Source: Herpetosiphon gulosus (GTDB lineage: Bacteria > Chloroflexota > Chloroflexia > Chloroflexales > Herpetosiphonaceae). Taken from it: a stretch of DNA of 64,000 bases. The stretch is from positions 310,001-374,000 of the forward strand of contig NZ_BAABRU010000005.1 in the NCBI RefSeq assembly GCF_039545135.1. The letters run 5' to 3'. Below the pieces are notes generated by a model. It had not been told where the DNA came from. It saw only the letters and a program-made list of their open reading frames with translations, and ran no database searches. Every line of letters starts with the position of its first letter. Positions within the stretch are counted from its first letter, which is position 1. This document shows, piece after piece, positions 1 to 7,530 of this stretch. The translations under genes and the position numbers were made by a program.

Positions 1-450
1 AATTTGCAATGGGCGCAGAGTTGGCGCGGGCAAACGTTCAAAGGTACGCACGGTTTCATAGCCTAAAAAGCCGACTGCCCCGCCCGTAAAGCGTGGCAAG
101 TCGGGTTGAGGCGCTGGATTGGCGCGTTGTGTACCAACCACCAAGCGTTCTAATTGATCAAGCGTCGTCAGATCATCATAGCTGGTGCGTTCACCATTGG
201 CCGTTTCAATAATACTTTGCTGGCCGAGACCGCGAATAATCAAATGCGGTTCGCAGCCAATAAATGAATAGCGACCAATTTGCTCGCCACCTTCAACACT
301 TTCAAGCAAGAAACTATAGTGGCCCTGAGCAACCTTCAAGTACGCCGACACTGGCGTTTCCAAATCGGCGACTAACTCACGATAGACTGCACATTGGGTG
401 TAGCCAGCCGCAGCCCATGCTTGCACTTGTTCAAATGTTGGCGAAGCCAT
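1..450 (-). CDS. trpE: Anthranilate synthase component I, N-terminal part (runs off the window)
   Basis: Reading the minus strand from the ATG at 450 gives 150 codons without a stop, starting MASPTFEQVQAWAAAGYTQ. The stretches ETPVSAYLKV, SFLLESVEGGEQIGRYSFIG and FTGGAVGFLGYETVRTFERL are characteristic of the N-terminal domain of TrpE, the chorismate-using subunit that makes anthranilate for tryptophan. The S-F-L-L-E-S-V-E segment is where the family carries the LLES motif for tryptophan feedback inhibition, so the enzyme should be feedback regulated (family knowledge). The C-terminal chorismate-binding domain lies outside the window. PabB is the main alternative, but the early part of the protein fits TrpE better. 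Confidence 0.88.
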   Translation of the reverse strand, partial: MASPTFEQVQAWAAAGYTQCAVYRELVADLETPVSAYLKVAQGHYSFLLESVEGGEQIGRYSFIGCEPHLIIRGLGQQSIIETANGERTSYDDLTTLDQLERLVVGTQRANPAPQPDLPRFTGGAVGFLGYETVRTFERLPAPTLRPLQI

Positions 451-477
451 GAACGCTCCATAAAAACTATAAGAAGA

Positions 478-584
478 GGGGTCAGGGGTCAGATGCTAGG
501 GATCAGTCAGAGGAATGTAAAATAAAAGATCAAGCGTAAATCAAGCCAACTCCTGACCCCTAATCCCTAGCCCCTGATCCCTAA
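478..584. repeat. Imperfect inverted repeat of the 'CCCCTGACCCCTA' dispersed family
   Basis: The left arm (478-507, GGGGTCAGGGGTCAG then CTAGGGATCAG) is partly complementary to the right arm (551-584, CTGACCCC, then CCCTAGCCCCTGATCCC). It sits between the stop of the Rrf2 gene and the start of trpE, both read leftward. The same words recur between genes near 9307-9330, 12940-12970 and 35813-35848, so this is a dispersed intergenic element. It could fold in RNA and act as a weak terminator. Confidence 0.55.
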
Positions 585-1009
585 ATATAATACATCGGCG
601 AATCGAGTTGCTGGTGTTTGCGTTGACAGAGATCGGCGATAGTCATTTCGCTGAGATGGCCTTCGATCACGGCGCGTAATTCGCCCCAAACTTCGCCCAA
701 CAAACCAGCATCAAACGTATCGAGGCTTGCACCTTCGGGTGTTGGCAACAATGGCCCTTCCAACACCAAAATGGCATCAAGCAAGCTAATTGCTTGTGGC
801 GGACGGGCCAACTGATGACCACCTTGAGGGCCACGCACGCTGGTAATTAGGCCAGCTTTGCGCAATGCGATTAACAATTGATTGAGATAATTTTCTGAGA
901 TAGCTTGGCGCTCGGCAATGTCGTGGCTTTGCACTAAACCCTCGCCATAGTGCTGAGCCAAATCAAATAATGCTCGCACGCCATATTCACCTTTGGTTGA
1001 TAATCGCAT
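581..1009 (-). CDS. Rrf2 family transcriptional regulator
   Basis: This 142-residue protein has the usual length and N-terminal signature of Rrf2 regulators (MRLSTKGEYGVRALFDLA), followed by a winged helix with IAERQAISENYLNQLL as recognition segment and the wing sequence GPQGGHQLAR. IscR and NsrR bind Fe-S clusters through three clustered cysteines after the DNA-binding domain; here only one cysteine is visible (DLCQRK, near residue 128). A cluster-free CymR-like regulator is therefore more likely than an Fe-S sensor. It precedes trpE by about 130 bp in the same direction. Its target genes cannot be read from the window. Confidence 0.85.
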   Translation of the reverse strand: MRLSTKGEYGVRALFDLAQHYGEGLVQSHDIAERQAISENYLNQLLIALRKAGLITSVRGPQGGHQLARPPQAISLLDAILVLEGPLLPTPEGASLDTFDAGLLGEVWGELRAVIEGHLSEMTIADLCQRKHQQLDSPMYYI

Positions 1010-1093
1010 TCTGCCTCATTGCTGCTATATACAATCAATTCAGATAGCCGCCATGCTAGCATTAGGGGCCAGAGAAGTCAAAAGCCAACCTTA

Positions 1094-1609
1094 TTAAATT
1101 GGTCGCCACCACGGGCAACAGTTGGGCATTTGCTCCGATTGAATTGCTTGCTCGGTTTTACATTCAACATAGCCATTAAAAATACAATTGGCACAGCAGC
1201 GCACATGCACATGGCAACGCCAACAAAAGGTCGCACTGGCATACAATTGGGCATCGCAGGCATAACAACAGACTGGCAACTCGGCCAATTGGCTCAAACT
1301 CAATGGCTCGGGCGGGTTCCATGGCGGCAACGGCTCTGGCTCGGCCACAATCGGCTCAAATGGGCCGCGCAAACTGACCAAACCGCGAATCGCTGCATGA
1401 TTATAAGGATTGATCGCTAGCACCCGTTCCAAGCAGGCAATTTGCTGTTCGGGCAGTTCAACCGCGCCACTCAACCAGAGCAAGGCAATTTCGTTATAGG
1501 GTTCTAGGGCTAAAGCTTGGGTTAAATAAACCCGGGCGCTGCGACGGTCGCCAGCATATAACGCCGCCACCGCTGTTTCCAGCAGCGCTGCCGTTTGATT
1601 TGAAGTCAT
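1094..1609 (-). CDS. TPR-like and zinc-ribbon-like protein of unknown function
   Basis: This 171-residue protein has two visible parts. Residues 1-80 read as tandem TPR-type helices (ALYAGDRRSARVYLTQALAL, then a second unit with ACLERVLAINPYNHAAI). After a proline-rich linker, residues from about 110 onward carry paired cysteines (CCYAC, CWRC, CCANC, and a final CC pair) that look like one or two zinc ribbons. The start ATG is preceded by GAGAGGG. It follows selA by 25 bp on the same strand and may be cotranscribed with it. TPR plus ribbon suggests a protein-protein or protein-nucleic-acid adaptor; no family is recognised. Confidence 0.7.
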   Translation of the reverse strand: MTSNQTAALLETAVAALYAGDRRSARVYLTQALALEPYNEIALLWLSGAVELPEQQIACLERVLAINPYNHAAIRGLVSLRGPFEPIVAEPEPLPPWNPPEPLSLSQLAELPVCCYACDAQLYASATFCWRCHVHVRCCANCIFNGYVECKTEQAIQSEQMPNCCPWWRPI

Positions 1610-1634
1610 AGCTTGCGTCCCTCTCTATGACAGG

Positions 1635-2975
1635 TTAGGCTGGATCGAGGGCTGCTAACGCCGCCATAAGCACTGCATCCTGCTCAGGTAGCACAGTCCG
1701 CAGATCAAGGATTAGGCGCTGCGCTTGAATTCGGCCAACAATGGGTGGGTCGTTGGCACGAAGTTGTGTGCTCAAAGCTTCAATTGCGCCGTCAAGGGCT
1801 AGCCCTCGGCTTGGTAGGCTTGAGCCAGGCAGCGAACCACCGCCAATGGTAGCATGAGTTGCCACAAGTTGGGCAGCGGGATAGTGCGCCAGCAGCGCTA
1901 TTGCACGTTGCTCAAGTTGCTCAAGCGAACTGGTGACCATGCGCCAGATGGGAATTTCGCTGCTTGCTCGCTGGGTTTCATAGGCCAAGAGCGTTGCGCT
2001 CAAGGCAGCAATCGTCAATTTATCAACCCGTAGCGCCCGCAATAATGGATGTTTACGCAGTTGATCGATCAGCTGGCGTTTGCCGACAATCACCCCTGCT
2101 TGCGGGCCACCAAGTAATTTATCGCCGCTAAACACTACTAAATCAGCATTAGTTTGAACCATCATCGCAACGGTTGGCTCGACTGCCAAGCCAAAGGCTT
2201 GAGTGTCCAGCAATGCGCCGCTGCCAAGATCGCAAATCAAGAGTTTTTGATGATCATGGGCTGCTTGGGCTAATTCGGCCACACTTGGCTCGTGAGTAAA
2301 GCCTAGCACCTGAAAATTCGAGGCATGGACATGCAATAACGCTGCCGTTTGGCTGGTAATCGCCGCCGTGTAATCGTGCAAATAGCTGCGGTTGGTGGTA
2401 CCAACATCAACTAAAGTACAACCACTTTGGCGCAAAATATCGGGAATCCGAAAGCCACCGCCAATTTCAACTGCATGGCCACGACTCACAATTACTTCCT
2501 GCCCTTGGGCAAAACAACTCAAGCAAAGCAACATTGCCGCTGCAGCATTATTGACCACCAACGCCGCTTCGGCTCCGGTCAGGCGTTGCAGTTGTGGCTC
2601 CAACAGGCTATTGCGTGAACCACGCTCGCCCTCAGTCAGATCATATTCGAGGTTGCTATAGCCTGCACTGGCCGTAATCATGGCCTGATGGGCCGCAGCA
2701 CTGAGCGGCGCACGCCCAAGATTGGTATGCAAAATTACGCCTGTAGCATTAATGACTTGGCGCAGTGGAGGTTGTTGGCGCTGGAGGATTAAGTGCTCAG
2801 CTTGAGCCAAAATCTGCTCAATTGAACATTCAGCAGCATGGTTGCGAATCGCGTGGCGAGCCTGCTCAATGCTAGTTCGGGCAGCCTCAAGCAACCATTG
2901 AGCAGGCAATTCGGGGAAGCGTTCGGCTAACAGGCCAATTAGCCCATGCACCGCTGGCAAATTGCGCAAACGCAC
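1635..2975 (-). CDS. selA: L-seryl-tRNA(Sec) selenium transferase
   Basis: SelA is a PLP enzyme that converts Ser-tRNA(Sec) to Sec-tRNA(Sec) using selenophosphate. The 446 residues match the family's usual length, with the N-terminal helical region, INATGVILHTNLGRAPLS, YSNLEYDLTEGERGSR, and the PLP-lysine segment VVFSGDKLLGGPQAG. The start is GTG at 2975, preceded by GAGG that overlaps the kinase stop, so translation may be coupled to the upstream kinase gene (9 bp gap). No selB, selD or tRNA-Sec was seen in the window. SelA paralogues with other PLP functions exist (PF03841 members outside Sec systems), so Sec synthesis depends on selB and selC elsewhere. Confidence 0.88.
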   Translation of the reverse strand: MRLRNLPAVHGLIGLLAERFPELPAQWLLEAARTSIEQARHAIRNHAAECSIEQILAQAEHLILQRQQPPLRQVINATGVILHTNLGRAPLSAAAHQAMITASAGYSNLEYDLTEGERGSRNSLLEPQLQRLTGAEAALVVNNAAAAMLLCLSCFAQGQEVIVSRGHAVEIGGGFRIPDILRQSGCTLVDVGTTNRSYLHDYTAAITSQTAALLHVHASNFQVLGFTHEPSVAELAQAAHDHQKLLICDLGSGALLDTQAFGLAVEPTVAMMVQTNADLVVFSGDKLLGGPQAGVIVGKRQLIDQLRKHPLLRALRVDKLTIAALSATLLAYETQRASSEIPIWRMVTSSLEQLEQRAIALLAHYPAAQLVATHATIGGGSLPGSSLPSRGLALDGAIEALSTQLRANDPPIVGRIQAQRLILDLRTVLPEQDAVLMAALAALDPA

Positions 2976-2984
2976 CAGCCAACC

Positions 2985-4694
2985 TCAGGAGATCGGCGAC
3001 GGCGCAGGCCGTGGCAACGGATAAACAACGGTTGGCTCAACCCCAGGATTCGTCACGGTTGGTAGATCTTGGGTCGGCGCAGCGGTTGGGCCATTGGTTG
3101 GGGTTGGTGGTGGCACATCAGTTGGCGTTGCTTGAATTGGCGTTGGCTCAACTGGCGTGTTCGATGGCACAACCGTGGTTGGTTGGGTCGTGCGCGTCGG
3201 TGGCACAGTACGCGTTGGTTGAGTTGTGCGGGTCGGTGTATTCGATGGCACAGTTGCGCTTGGCTCAGGCGTTATGCTGGGCGGCTCGGTTGGCGCATCG
3301 GTTGGGGTGGGTTCAGGCGTATTGCTCGGAATCGCCGTGGGAATCCGCGTCGATTCGGGCACAAATGGCCCTGATAAGCTGCTGGTTTGGGTGGCAGTTG
3401 GAAGCGAAATCAAACCACGATTGCCTTGACCAATCCGTTGCCAAAAGACAATTCCCAAGACAGCTAGGGTTATAATGATCGCCACAGGGTAAATTATTTT
3501 TAAAGGATCGCTGGTCGTGGCCGTGCGCATCACCGGACGGGTGCGCATACGAGGCCGAGCAGCATTGCTGGAGTTGGGCGGGGTTGGGCGGGGCCGTGGC
3601 TGAGCAGGAGCAGCTTGAGGCCGCGATTGGGCACTCGGCGCAACTCGTGCCGTCGGATTCGGATTACTTGGGCGAGGCACAGGTTGCGGCACAGGCGCGG
3701 CAGGTCGGGCTTGCGGCTGAATTGACCCAACATCGGTTTGGGCATTCGGATCATGTTGACGTTGCAAGGAGGGCAGCGCATTCATCGCCACCGTCGCTTT
3801 GCCAGCCGAAGAACCAGCCGGAACCGCCAAGCCGCGCAATTCGTCTTTGCTAGGAATCGTAATGCCAACCCGGCTGGAGAGCGTGCGTAAGGCATCAATA
3901 AAGGCAACTGCCGAAGGCGGGCGGTCGCTTGGTTGCTTGGCCAATGCTCGCTCAAAGACCTTATCGAAAGCCGCTGGTAAGCCAGGTACAAGGCTGGTGA
4001 TCGCTGGCGGCGGCGTGTAGGTGTGAGCAACCAGCAACTCTGGAACCGTTCCAGTAAAGGGAACTTGGCCAGTGATCACTTCAAAAGCCACAATCCCTAA
4101 AGAATATAAATCGGAGCGGCCATCAACCAATTGAGCCGAGGCTTGTTCAGGGGCAATATATTCTGGCGTGCCCATAAACATACCGGCTCGCGTTAGACGC
4201 TTATCATTAACAACTGGTGCTTGAGCAATTCCGAAGTCGGTTAATAACACCCGACCATCGGCATTGAGCAAGATATTGTGGGGTTTGACATCACGATGGA
4301 CTGCTTGCTGCGAATGGGCATAATCTATGGCCTCAGCCACGGGCATTAACAACGCCACGGCGTAGCCCAATCCAAGCGCACCTTGTTCATCGATGACTGC
4401 TTGGAGCGAACGACCAGCAATATATTCCATGGCGATGTAGGGCAAGCCTTCGGCCTCGCCAACATCAAAAATGGTGACAATATTAGGGTGATGCAAATTG
4501 CCAGCGGTAATTGCTTCGCGCTCAAAGCGCTGGCTCGATTCGGGGTCACTCGCCAGCTGAGGCGCAAGAATCTTAAGCGCAACCGTTCGTTGTAAGGTGG
4601 TATCAGTCGCACGAAAAACGCGGGCCATACCACCCCGCCCAACTTCGTTGTGCAAAACATACTTGCCAAATTGGCGACCATTCCAAGAAGTCAA
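2985..4694 (-). CDS. Membrane-anchored Ser/Thr protein kinase (PknB/Hanks type)
   Basis: Residues 10-275 form a complete Hanks kinase: glycine loop GRGGMARV (19-26), catalytic Lys41 in VALK, HRDVKPHN with Asp135, DFG at 153-155, and PEYIAPEQAS in the activation segment. A Pro/Ser-rich linker follows, then one membrane helix (PVAIIITLAVLGIVFW), then an outside tail of Thr/Pro repeats (PTRTTQPT units) with no PASTA domains. The start is TTG at 4694, chosen because AAGGAG lies 7 bases upstream and no ATG precedes the glycine loop. It diverges from an FHA-domain regulator, a likely phosphothreonine-reading partner, and is followed 9 bp later by selA. Confidence 0.92.
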   Translation of the reverse strand: MTSWNGRQFGKYVLHNEVGRGGMARVFRATDTTLQRTVALKILAPQLASDPESSQRFEREAITAGNLHHPNIVTIFDVGEAEGLPYIAMEYIAGRSLQAVIDEQGALGLGYAVALLMPVAEAIDYAHSQQAVHRDVKPHNILLNADGRVLLTDFGIAQAPVVNDKRLTRAGMFMGTPEYIAPEQASAQLVDGRSDLYSLGIVAFEVITGQVPFTGTVPELLVAHTYTPPPAITSLVPGLPAAFDKVFERALAKQPSDRPPSAVAFIDALRTLSSRVGITIPSKDELRGLAVPAGSSAGKATVAMNALPSLQRQHDPNAQTDVGSIQPQARPAAPVPQPVPRPSNPNPTARVAPSAQSRPQAAPAQPRPRPTPPNSSNAARPRMRTRPVMRTATTSDPLKIIYPVAIIITLAVLGIVFWQRIGQGNRGLISLPTATQTSSLSGPFVPESTRIPTAIPSNTPEPTPTDAPTEPPSITPEPSATVPSNTPTRTTQPTRTVPPTRTTQPTTVVPSNTPVEPTPIQATPTDVPPPTPTNGPTAAPTQDLPTVTNPGVEPTVVYPLPRPAPSPIS

Positions 4695-4846
4695 ACGCCT
4701 GCTCCTTGCGCCTCTAGCGCATTCAGAAGCCCTATGTTAGAATCGCGTCACATTCTAGCATAGCCCTTTTGCTTTGTCTCTGACTAAGACTCTAGCATAC
4801 CATACCACGCCTCTCCATGCATCGTGTGTTTGAGGAGGAATTTTTT

Positions 4847-5503
4847 ATGAGCGATCAGCCAGTGCCATCGCTAACAATTAAGAACCAAGATGTGCCACCG
4901 CGACTTATGCCATGGGAACAAACCATTCTCACCATCGGGCGTGATGTGGCCAACGATATTGTCATCGATCATCGTTTAGCATCTCGCCGTCACGCCCGCT
5001 TAGAACGCGATGAAGCCGGCTGTTATATTCGCGATCTCGATAGCACCAACGGAACCTATTTAAATGGGGTTAAGGTCAATGGCCTCGCACCCTTACGCAA
5101 TAACGATGAAGTTTGGGTCGCCGATACGGTGATCATCTTCCGTGACCCCGAAGCAACCATGAAAGGCACGCCGCCGCCTGTGGTCATGCATCGGATCGCC
5201 ACCCAAGATCAAGCTGAATTGCACGTTGATAGCGCTGCCAAGGAAGTCTATGTGCGTGGCAAACGGCTTGATCCACAACTCACCGCCAAAGAATTTCAGC
5301 TGCTGGAGTTGCTCTACAATCGCCGTGGCGAAGTCGTGAGCAAAGAGCAAATTGCGATTGGCGTGTGGGATTACGAGGTCTACGATTACAACGCCATTGA
5401 TGCCTTGATCTATCGCTTGCGCCAGCGCATCGAGATCGATCCATCTGCGCCACGCTTTGTGCTAACCGTGCGCGGCTTTGGCTATAAATTGAGCTTGGAT
5501 TAA
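4847..5503 (+). CDS. FHA domain fused to OmpR/PhoB-type winged helix (phosphothreonine-reading regulator)
   Basis: The 218-residue product has an FHA domain at about 20-105 with the binding motifs GRDVANDIVI, SRRHA (Ser46, His49) and STNGTYLNG. A transcriptional-regulator winged helix follows at about 125-218 (LTAKEFQLLELLYNRRGEVV, then ALIYRLRQRIE and VRGFGYKL). There is no receiver domain: FHA occupies the place of the phosphoacceptor module in an OmpR-type regulator. The ATG at 4847 is chosen over the in-frame ATG at 4817 because GAGGAGG lies 8 bases before it. The divergent neighbour is a Ser/Thr kinase, so kinase-dependent phosphothreonine binding may control DNA binding (inference). Confidence 0.88.
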   Translation: MSDQPVPSLTIKNQDVPPRLMPWEQTILTIGRDVANDIVIDHRLASRRHARLERDEAGCYIRDLDSTNGTYLNGVKVNGLAPLRNNDEVWVADTVIIFRDPEATMKGTPPPVVMHRIATQDQAELHVDSAAKEVYVRGKRLDPQLTAKEFQLLELLYNRRGEVVSKEQIAIGVWDYEVYDYNAIDALIYRLRQRIEIDPSAPRFVLTVRGFGYKLSLD

Positions 5504-5505
5504 AT

Positions 5506-5614
5506 CCCTCACCCCTAGCCCCCTCTCCCGCCCAGCAGGCGAGGGGGAATCCTTCATCATGATGATTTGAACGCCCCTCGCCCGCCGCAGTGGGAGAGGG
5601 GGCGGGGGTGAGGG
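5506..5614. repeat. REP-like long inverted repeat, copy 1
   Basis: This element starts CCCTCACCCC and ends GGGGTGAGGG, with internal complementary GC-rich blocks (CCCCCTCTCCCGCC against GGGAGAGGGGGCGGGGG; GGCGAGGGGG against GCCCCTCGCCCGCC). It lies three bases after the stop of the FHA regulator. Copies 2 (17093-17195) and 3 (40515-40613) share the ends and block order. Its position after operon ends suggests a structured 3' end or terminator; mobility is unproven. Confidence 0.8.
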
Positions 5615-5722
5615 CACGTTTATGGCACGAGTTGTGATTAATCAACAATAGCATTGCAACTTTAGGTGAGTAATCGCAGTCAGATTGAGTAGCACCCTAC
5701 TCATAGAGATAAGGACCCATTC

Positions 5723-7474
5723 ATGGCCCATGTTGGCGCTCAATCCATTCTTGGTGAACGTGAAGCTGAGCTACGCGCTGCCGAGCAAAGCTTATTTGAT
5801 CGTTTGCATCATGCGTTGGAGCAATTTGGCGCTGATGTGACCGCCGCTGATGCTGCTCGTTTACGCGAAGCCACTGAACAACTGGCCGAACTCTTTTTAA
5901 TTGTGGTCGCTGGCGAGTTCAACGCTGGTAAATCGAGCTTTATCAATGCCTTGCTCGGCGATCGTGTGTTGCCTGAAGGGGTTACGCCAACCACCGATCG
6001 CATTAATATTTTGCGCTTTGGCGAACAGCCTGATTCGCAATTGCTCGAAGATTTTCTGTTGTTGCGCACCCATCCTGCGCCCTTGCTTGGCGATTTGAAT
6101 ATCGTTGATACGCCTGGCACCAATGCGATTATTCGCCGCCATGAGGAATTGACCAAACGCTTTGTGCCACGTTCGGATCTGGTTTTGTTTATCACGTCAG
6201 CCGATCGGCCATTTACCGAGAGCGAGCGCACCTTCCTTGAGCATATTCGCGAATGGGGCAAAAAAATCGTCTTGGTGATCAACAAAATCGATATTCTCGA
6301 TGAAAAAGGCCGGGGCGAGGTGATCGAATTTGTGCGTAGTAATGCCACAACCTTGCTTGGTAGCACCCCGATGATTTTCGCAGTTTCGGCTCGCTCGGCC
6401 TTACGCGCCCACGAAAACGACGACCCCAAGCTTTGGTCTGAAAGTGGCTTCAACGCCATGGAAGAATATTTGCTGCGCACGCTTGATCAAGGCGAACGAG
6501 TACGGCTCAAATTGCTCAATCCCTTGGGCGTTGGTCAAAAGCTTGCCACCACCTATCGTACTGCTTCTGATGAGCGCTTACACACCCTGAGCGAAGATAT
6601 CAAGGCAATCAATAATATCGAAGGCCAAATTCAAGTCTATAAAGCTGATATGCAACGTGATTTCACCCCACGCATCGCCCAGCTCGAAAATTTGATTCAT
6701 GAATTTGAGCAGCGTGGCCATACGTTTTTCGATGAACAAATTCGCTTGGGCCGAGCACGCGATTTAATCAAAAAAGATTTACTTGAACAACGTTTTCGCG
6801 ATCAAGTGGTGAGCGATCTTGATGCTGAAACTGATCGCATCACCCAGCAAATTATCGATTGGTTGATCGAGCGCAATCTCAAACTCTGGCAAGATGTCAA
6901 TGCCTATATTGATCGTCGCCAAATTTCACGCCACAAAGATGAGATGGTTGGCAATGTTGGCCAAAATTTCAACTACAATCGCCAAGCGTTGATCGATTCA
7001 GTTGGCCGCAGCACCAGCCAAATTGTACAAAGCTACAATCGCGATGCCGAAGCCAAACAATTGGCCATGGATTTGCAAGGGACGATTGCCACAACCGCCT
7101 TGACCGGAGTTGGCGCGGTTGGTTTTGGCGCATTATTTGTGATTTTGGCCCATGGTGCGTTACTCGATTTTACCGGCATCAGCTTGAGTGTGTTGGCGGT
7201 TGCTGGCGGAGCCTATTTGATCCCGGCCAAGCGTGCCCAGGCCAAGCGCGAGTTTCACAAAAAAGTTAGTGAGCTACGGGATAAAATTGTGCGTTCGTTG
7301 AGCAAGCAAGTCTACGCCGAAATCGATCAATCGATCGAGCGCGTGACTGAAACTGTTGCGCCTTACACCCGTTTCGTCAAATTTCAAAACGAGCAACTGC
7401 AAGAAGCTCGCAACGAACTAGCCAGCGTCGAGCAAGCCCTCGGTCGTTTGCGCGGCGAAATCGAGGCGTTGTAG
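5723..7474 (+). CDS. Bacterial dynamin-like GTPase
   Basis: The 583-residue protein has an N-terminal dynamin GTPase: P-loop GEFNAGKS (64-71), switch threonines in VTPTTD, DTPG (129-132) and NKID (187-190). A long helical stalk follows, then a hydrophobic paddle-like stretch at about 450-490 containing two candidate membrane segments (ALTGVGAVGFGALFVILAHG and ISLSVLAVAGGAYL). Helices with coiled-coil character close the protein. Family members remodel or guard the cytoplasmic membrane. The ATG at 5723 has a purine-rich AAGGA upstream. The gene stands alone, with a REP-like element before it and a strong hairpin after it. No second tandem dynamin gene is present. Confidence 0.9.
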   Translation: MAHVGAQSILGEREAELRAAEQSLFDRLHHALEQFGADVTAADAARLREATEQLAELFLIVVAGEFNAGKSSFINALLGDRVLPEGVTPTTDRINILRFGEQPDSQLLEDFLLLRTHPAPLLGDLNIVDTPGTNAIIRRHEELTKRFVPRSDLVLFITSADRPFTESERTFLEHIREWGKKIVLVINKIDILDEKGRGEVIEFVRSNATTLLGSTPMIFAVSARSALRAHENDDPKLWSESGFNAMEEYLLRTLDQGERVRLKLLNPLGVGQKLATTYRTASDERLHTLSEDIKAINNIEGQIQVYKADMQRDFTPRIAQLENLIHEFEQRGHTFFDEQIRLGRARDLIKKDLLEQRFRDQVVSDLDAETDRITQQIIDWLIERNLKLWQDVNAYIDRRQISRHKDEMVGNVGQNFNYNRQALIDSVGRSTSQIVQSYNRDAEAKQLAMDLQGTIATTALTGVGAVGFGALFVILAHGALLDFTGISLSVLAVAGGAYLIPAKRAQAKREFHKKVSELRDKIVRSLSKQVYAEIDQSIERVTETVAPYTRFVKFQNEQLQEARNELASVEQALGRLRGEIEAL

Positions 7475-7476
7475 CT

Positions 7477-7523
7477 AGCAAGCCTAGCGCCAGACCTGTT
7501 TCAGGCTTGGCGCTGGGCTTGCT
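7477..7523. terminator. Hairpin between convergent genes
   Basis: AGCAAGCC and AGCGCCA pair with TGGCGCT and GGCTTGCT across a short CCTG/CAGG-closed loop, giving about 20 paired bases directly after the dynamin stop. No U tract follows on either strand, so this would be a bidirectional structural terminator for the dynamin gene and the convergent GH13 gene. Confidence 0.6.
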
Positions 7524-7530
7524 GCCAGCA

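Noticed and set aside
1019-1420. 133-residue plus-strand open frame
   Set aside because: It is antisense to the TPR/zinc-ribbon gene and has no family features or ribosome site.
1635-2975. Search for tRNA-Sec, selB or selD beside selA
   Set aside because: None was found in the neighbouring sequence; the only tRNA noticed has anticodon CAT and lies far away.
3011-3475. Trp-rich and Leu-rich plus-strand open frames
   Set aside because: They mirror the Thr/Pro repeat tail of the kinase on the other strand; the low-complexity composition explains them.
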